Assembly (NCBI GenBank): GCA_027972325.1
Contig: JAPMOS010000002.1
Location: forward strand, 303,501-367,500
Direction of reading: 5' to 3'
DNA length: 64,000 nt
DNA from: Paratrimastix pyriformis
Taxonomy: Eukaryota; Preaxostyla; Paratrimastigidae
Shown here in pieces: positions 62,999-64,000 of the stretch (the first letter of the stretch is position 1; each line of letters starts with the position of its first letter). A program made the position numbers and the translations under genes. The notes under the pieces were generated by a model, which saw nothing but the letters and a program-made list of their open reading frames with translations, had not been told where the DNA came from and did no database searches.

Positions 62999-64000
62999 AT
63001 GCTGGAAGGTCACTCGGGGTTTCCACCATTTGGCTCATCTGATCTTCTGCTCCCAAGTTGAAGAAATTAACCCCAGCGATGGCCTGAGAGTGCCTTTTGA
63101 ACTTCTGCGGGCCATCGTGGAGGCATCTTCATGCCCGCTCCATGCCTACATTCAGATGTTGAGTCTTTCGCATGACATCCGCGCGGGCATTCGGGGAACG
63201 CTCCTCGAGTTATCCTTTGTGGCACCTGACCCGGTTCTGTCCGACATTACACCCACCATCACCACCGATGCCCTGGCCGCCCTCGTTGGGCCCTGCAAAT
63301 CACTCTGCAATCTTTTGTTCCCCGAGAAATGGTGCGGTGACAACGACGAGGTCGCCTCCTCCAACAACGGATGGGTGGATGAGGCCTTTGGGGGACATAC
63401 TCAGCTGGCCGTCCTCTCGCAACTGCCCTCCTCGCTCCTCGAACCTTTCGGCGAGCGCATTCTGAGCCTCCTGCACGGCCTGGTGGAGCTCACGGTCAGC
63501 CCTGACTTCCACATGAGCACCCGCCTACTGGCTGCCCTGGCCCGCTCCTGCCCCGGCCTGCAGGTGCTGCGATGCACCTTCGCAGCATCCAACCAACCGT
63601 GCTTTGCTGCTCTGGGGCCGCTCTCGGGCGTCCTCAAGGAGCTCGATATTCGGAGTATCACGAGTTCGGAGAGCCTGGCAACACTCGTGCCGAGTCTCTC
63701 GGCCGTGACCAGCCTGGGGGTGTTCCACTGCCCGCCTGCAGCCCTCGAGCCCATCGCCTCCCACCTGACCACGCTCAAGCTGAGCAGCGAGAGCCTGGGC
63801 GAGGAGGACCTGCCCGGCCCATGGCTCTGTCGACTGGAGGCGCTCTCTTTGAACCTGTACAAACGTCCCTTTTTGGCTCCGCTTCTCCGACTGCTGGCCG
63901 CAAACCAGGCAACCTTGCGCAGCCTCACCCTGAGGCTTGCGCTGAAGGGCAGTGAGGCGCCGTCCCTGCTGGACTCACTGTGTGACCTGCCCCACCTGAC
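62999..64000 (+). CDS. F-box-like leucine-rich-repeat protein, 3' end outside window (member I)
   Basis: Exon 1 is only 10 nt (62999-63008, ATG CTG GAA G); a 49-nt intron (63009-63057) follows; exon 2 from 63058 reads VEEINPSDGLRVPFELLRAI and stays open to the window edge, about 315 codons. It carries ALAALVGPCKSL, GWVDEAFGGHTQLAVL, FHMSTRLLAALARSCPGLQV and GVFHCPPAALEPIASHL. It is closest to members E and G; the intron (catttggctcatctga) is also shared with G. It is intact as far as seen. Confidence 0.87.

Overview
The window is nuclear DNA of a GC-rich eukaryote, most likely a protist. The evidence is GT-AG spliced genes (RAD50, a ribosomal protein L31 gene), three eukaryotic-type tRNA genes, standard stop codons, very heavy microsatellite load and no bacterial operon structure. 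I cannot name the species from sequence alone; a free-living protist such as a metamonad is a guess only.

Layout. 1-20191 (+) is a RAD50 gene missing only its first exon(s): about 34 small exons (about 3.5 kb coding) spread over 20 kb, with introns full of tri- to 16-mer repeats. Three tRNA genes (Leu-AAG, Ile-AAT, Glu-CTC) and a complete RPL31 gene lie inside RAD50 introns. 20470-22044 (+) is a four-exon gene of unknown function whose last exon has two decaying downstream copies. 22986-35087 is an array of leucine-rich-repeat genes with an F-box-like N-terminus (two intact, three with broken frames). 35389-36272 is a short transposon with 36-bp inverted ends and a 10-bp target duplication. 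36874-40319 (+) is a seven-exon gene ending in a divergent protein-kinase-like domain. 40665-48138 (-) is a many-exon phospholipase D-like gene with a 1.4-kb 16-bp minisatellite in one intron. 48293-49041 (+) is a divergent four-exon gene of unknown function. 49042-57232 is transposon-rich and gene-poor: a candidate 890-bp inverted-repeat element, an RNase H / zinc-knuckle / restriction-like-endonuclease ORF from a non-LTR retrotransposon without a reverse transcriptase, and a 1.84-kb TA-flanked inverted-repeat element. 57233-64000 is a second LRR cluster (two intact genes, one fragment, one gene cut by the window edge).

Themes. (1) By my count 28 of 33 RAD50 introns carry C at donor position +3, mostly GTCYG, instead of the usual purine; other genes in the window do the same. 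(2) Many exon-intron junctions are tandemly duplicated, leaving two to four decaying copies of an exon edge with its splice site; this is what intron growth or creation by segmental duplication would leave behind. (3) The LRR family shares a 41-55-nt intron just after a short first exon, and it spreads by segmental duplication and decays by frameshift and retro-insertion.

Exon boundaries were placed by hand from splice signals, reading frame and remembered family patterns; no alignment or search was run.
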